Assembly: GCA_028752905.1 (NCBI GenBank) | Contig: JAQNBH010000011.1 | Coordinates: 29,705,017 to 29,769,016, forward strand | Direction of reading: 5' to 3' | Length of the DNA stretch: 64,000 nucleotides | DNA from: Cladorhizidae sp. MBARI D1340-BT2 | Taxonomy: Eukaryota > Porifera > Demospongiae > Poecilosclerida > Cladorhizidae | Shown: positions 63,301-64,000 of the stretch, one piece after another | How the letters are laid out: each line of letters opens with the position of its first letter | Position numbering within the stretch: position 1 is the first letter of the stretch | Translations under genes and position numbers: made by a program | Notes under the pieces: generated by a model | Told to the model about the DNA's origin: nothing | Seen by the model: the letters and a program-made list of their open reading frames with translations, nothing else | Databases searched by the model: none

Positions 63301-64000
63301 TCAGGCAATTGATGTAACCTAGGTATACCCAGGCAGCTGATGCAACCTAAGTATACCCAGGAAGCTGATACAACCTAGGTATACTCAGACAGTTGATGCA
63401 ACCAAGGTATATCCAGGCAGCTGATACAATCAAGGTATACCCAGGCAATTGATGGAACCTAGGTATACCCAGGCAGCTGATACAACCTAGGTATACCCAG
63501 GCAGTTAAAGCAAACTAGGTATACCAAGGCAGCTGATACAATCTAGGTATACCCAGGCAATTGATGCAATATAGTTATACCCAGGCGGCTGATGCAACCT
63601 AGATATAGTCAGGCAGTTGATGCAACCTATGTATACCCAGACAGTTGATGCAACCAAGGTATACCCAGGCTGTTGATGCAACCTAGGTATACCCAGGCAG
63701 GTGATACAACCTAGGTATACCCAGTCAGCTGATGCAAACTAGGTATAGCATGGCAATTGATAGAACCTAGGTATACCCAGGCAGTTGATGCAACCTAGGT
63801 ATACCCAGACAGCTGTGCAACCCAGGCAGTTGATGCAACCTAGATATACTCAGGCAGTTGGTGCAAACTAGGTATACACAAACAGTTGATGAAACCAAGG
63901 TATACACAGGAAGTTGATCCAACCTGGGTATACCCAGGCAGTTGATGTAACCTAAGTATACCCACGCAGCTGATGCAACCTAGGTATAGCCAGGCAGTTT
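60321..64000. repeat. Right part of the array, with a 1.22-kb duplication running off the edge
   Basis: 60960-62250 follows the series of about 38680-39980. Near 60410-60600 a short series with TAAAGAGA is duplicated. From about 63810 the series of about 62590 restarts: the rare AAACAGTTGATGAAACC variant is at 62661 and 63879, about 1,218 bp apart. The second copy is cut by the window end. Confidence 0.75.

Larger units (their letters stand above)
8063..64000. repeat. Giant 28-bp satellite array, continuing beyond the window
   Basis: From 8063 to the last base the sequence is an uninterrupted tandem array with a 28-bp period. On the plus strand the monomer is ACCTAGGTATACC followed by CAGGCAGTTGATGCA. 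At 55.9 kb this is about 2,000 copies. The consensus contains the palindromes ACCTAGGT and GGTATACC sharing GGT, and a CANNTG word (CAGTTG, often CAGCTG, CAATTG or CAGATG). The consensus has no CpG; the few CpGs are point variants such as CCTACGTATACC, CCCACGCAG and CCGAGG. Because 28 is not a multiple of 3, any frame sees three monomer phases and repeats every 84 bp. TAG occurs once per 84 bp on each strand, and TGA is added on the plus strand, so only the minus strand yields scattered 60-91-codon frames. No foreign insertion was seen anywhere in the array. Confidence 0.98.

Noticed and set aside
8063..64000. CRISPR-like repeat array
   Set aside because: The repeats are directly adjacent with no unique spacers, the period is a constant 28 bp, and the context is eukaryotic with no cas genes.
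8063..64000. tRNA-derived or Pol III-driven repeat (GGTTGCATC on the minus strand resembles a B box)
   Set aside because: The match to GGTTCGANTCC is poor, there is no A box at a proper distance, and a 28-bp unit is too short to hold both.
8063..64000. Telomeric repeat
   Set aside because: The unit is 28 bp and contains no TTAGGG-like run.

Overview
The window is eukaryotic DNA, most likely from an invertebrate animal. The evidence is a Ty3/gypsy-type LTR retrotransposon, a relic of a Merlin (IS1595/ISXO2-related) DNA transposon, AT-rich non-coding DNA with no bacterial operon structure, and a very large tandem satellite. The species cannot be named from the sequence. The retrotransposon has integrase upstream of reverse transcriptase, an arrangement known from Gmr1-like elements first described in deuterostomes. 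That is suggestive of the host group but does not settle it.

Layout. (1) 1-206 and 5550-5653 are two halves of one host segment; the second half encodes a CCHC zinc knuckle. (2) 207-5549 is a complete-ended LTR retrotransposon on the minus strand inserted into that segment. It has 440-bp LTRs, a 5-bp target duplication, a tRNA-Leu-like primer site and a polypurine tract. The order is gag, protease, integrase, reverse transcriptase, RNase H, and the reading frame is broken about eight times. (3) 5654-7320 is mostly non-coding and AT-rich, with one CpG-rich patch carrying ETS-like and CRE motifs. (4) About 7320-8040 is a Merlin transposase relic on the plus strand, cut off just before its third catalytic residue. 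(5) From 8063 to the end of the window (at least 55.9 kb, about 2,000 copies) there is nothing but one 28-bp tandem repeat.

The satellite is the dominant feature. Each 28-bp monomer carries two overlapping 8-bp palindromes and a CANNTG hexamer. Diverged monomers are ordered into higher-order units of roughly 1.2-1.7 kb, and these were copied again as near-identical tandem blocks (about 2.43, 5.26, 3.36, 9.65, 2.67, 1.62 and 1.22 kb), some nested inside others. The many 60-91-codon minus-strand open frames in the array fall at equivalent positions of the higher-order units. They arise where the once-per-84-bp TAG is mutated and are judged non-coding.

No intact protein-coding gene is visible. 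The retrotransposon domains would have worked together as one replication cassette, but this copy is defective. The Merlin relic is dead. The satellite is best read as heterochromatic tandem DNA expanding by repeated unequal exchange or amplification.
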